A stretch of DNA of 64,000 bases, taken from Sinorhizobium fredii. Its GTDB lineage: Bacteria; Pseudomonadota; Alphaproteobacteria; Rhizobiales; Rhizobiaceae. The position numbers were made by a program, and so were the translations under genes. The stretch spans positions 2,500,501 through 2,564,500 of the forward strand of contig NZ_CP024307.1 of the NCBI RefSeq assembly GCF_002944405.1. The letters run 5' to 3'. This document shows positions 63,460-64,000 of the stretch, piece by piece. Positions within the stretch are counted from its first letter, which is position 1. Every line of letters starts with the position of its first letter. The notes below the pieces were generated by a model. The model worked only from the letters and a program-made list of their open reading frames with translations, searched no databases and was not told the DNA's origin.

Positions 63460-64000
63460 ATGACCACCTCTCCCCGCTCTCTCGATCGCCTCATCCGCCC
63501 GCAATCCATCGCCGTCTTCGGCGGCAAGGAAGCGCGGCGCGTCATCGAGCAATGCGACAGGATGGGCTTCGCCGGCAAGATCTGGCCGGTCCATCCGCGC
63601 GAGGATGAAATCCTCGGCCGCCGCTGCTACCGCTCCGTCGCCGACCTGCCGGAAGCGCCGGATGCTTCCTTCGTCGGCGTCAACCGGGCGCTCACCATAG
63701 AGATCATCCGCGATCTCGCGGCGCGTGGCGCCGGTGGCACCGTCTGCTACGCCTCCGGTTTCCGCGAGGCGGCGAGCGAACTTGCCGATGGCAACGACCT
63801 CCAGGAGGCGCTGGTCGCGGCGGCCGGCGACATGCCGATCGTCGGACCCAATTGTTACGGCTTCATCAACATGTTGGACGGCGCGCTGCTCTGGCCGGAT
63901 CAGCACGGCATGCTCCGCGTCGAACGCGGCGTCGCGATCCTTACCCAATCCTCGAACATCGCCTGCAACATCTCGATGCAGAAGCGCGGCCTGCCGCTCG
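63460..64000 (+). CDS. NDP-forming acyl-CoA synthetase / acetate--CoA ligase, N-terminal part (cut by window edge)
   Basis: ATG 63460, with a GAGGG site, opens a frame of 180 codons running off the window. It starts with a CoA-binding Rossmann domain: RPQSIAVFGGKEARRVIEQCDRMGFAGKIWPVHP, then PDASFVGVNRALTIEIIRDLAARGAGGTVCYASGF and DMPIVGPNCYGFIN, and reads on to TQSSNIACNISMQKRGLPL. This is the first domain of ADP-forming acyl-CoA synthetases. The active-site His and ATP-grasp domain would lie outside the window. It ends the carnitine-linked gene run seen here and may activate an acyl product. Confidence 0.88.
   Translation, partial: MTTSPRSLDRLIRPQSIAVFGGKEARRVIEQCDRMGFAGKIWPVHPREDEILGRRCYRSVADLPEAPDASFVGVNRALTIEIIRDLAARGAGGTVCYASGFREAASELADGNDLQEALVAAAGDMPIVGPNCYGFINMLDGALLWPDQHGMLRVERGVAILTQSSNIACNISMQKRGLPL

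Overview
The window looks like the chromosome of an alphaproteobacterium of the order Rhizobiales, most probably Sinorhizobium (Ensifer). The reasons are high GC, the betaine-lipid genes btaA-btaB, a type II (RibH2-like) lumazine synthase under an FMN riboswitch, a carnitine dehydrogenase fused to a thioesterase, and several copies of rhizobial-type palindromic intergenic repeats. There is no prophage, insertion sequence, tRNA or CRISPR array.

Layout. (1) 1-9766, minus strand: the division and cell-wall (dcw) cluster mraZ-rsmH-ftsL-ftsI-murE-murF-mraY-murD-ftsW. ftsW is cut by the window edge, and a four-fold TGGG repeat that fits an MraZ operator lies upstream of mraZ. (2) 10150-24550: the RNase P RNA gene, then housekeeping and envelope genes: a FAD oxidoreductase, three lytic transglycosylases, an AmpD-like amidase, a TerB-DnaJ protein, pyrophosphate-dependent phosphofructokinase, a LysE exporter behind a hairpin that would hide its ribosome binding site, a beta-lactamase-like hydrolase, btaAB behind a possible Pho box, a GH25 muramidase and an EamA transporter. 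(3) 24790-36310: a 25-residue membrane peptide, metF with an ArsR-methyltransferase regulator, ettA, an RNase T2 homologue with an altered active site, an alpha/beta hydrolase, a TPP enzyme, small conserved proteins and an L,D-transpeptidase. (4) 36480-46550: a catabolic gene set (amine-oxidase-like flavoprotein, Fe alcohol dehydrogenase, aldehyde dehydrogenase, glutamine-synthetase-like ligase, amino-acid permease, N-formylglutamate amidohydrolase) with a divergent RpiR regulator. This resembles a gamma-glutamylation route for an amine or amino alcohol. (5) 46737-50643: a complete ABC importer. (6) 50764-51640: FMN riboswitch, ribH2 and terminator. (7) 51672-64000: a LuxR regulator, a second ABC importer with one permease gene broken by an amber codon, an SDR, a TfoX-like protein, an AraC/GlxA regulator, and the carnitine-to-betaine genes (BKACE, carnitine dehydrogenase-thioesterase, acyl-CoA dehydrogenase, start of an NDP-forming acyl-CoA synthetase).

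The most striking structure is a family of about 102-bp two-hairpin repeats present three times. One copy sits exactly in the apical loop of the variable stem of the FMN riboswitch. A second repeat class, MITE-like elements with 33-45 bp terminal inverted repeats or related palindrome pairs, separates genes in the carnitine and aldehyde dehydrogenase regions. All function calls rest on reading motifs by eye; no database search was run.
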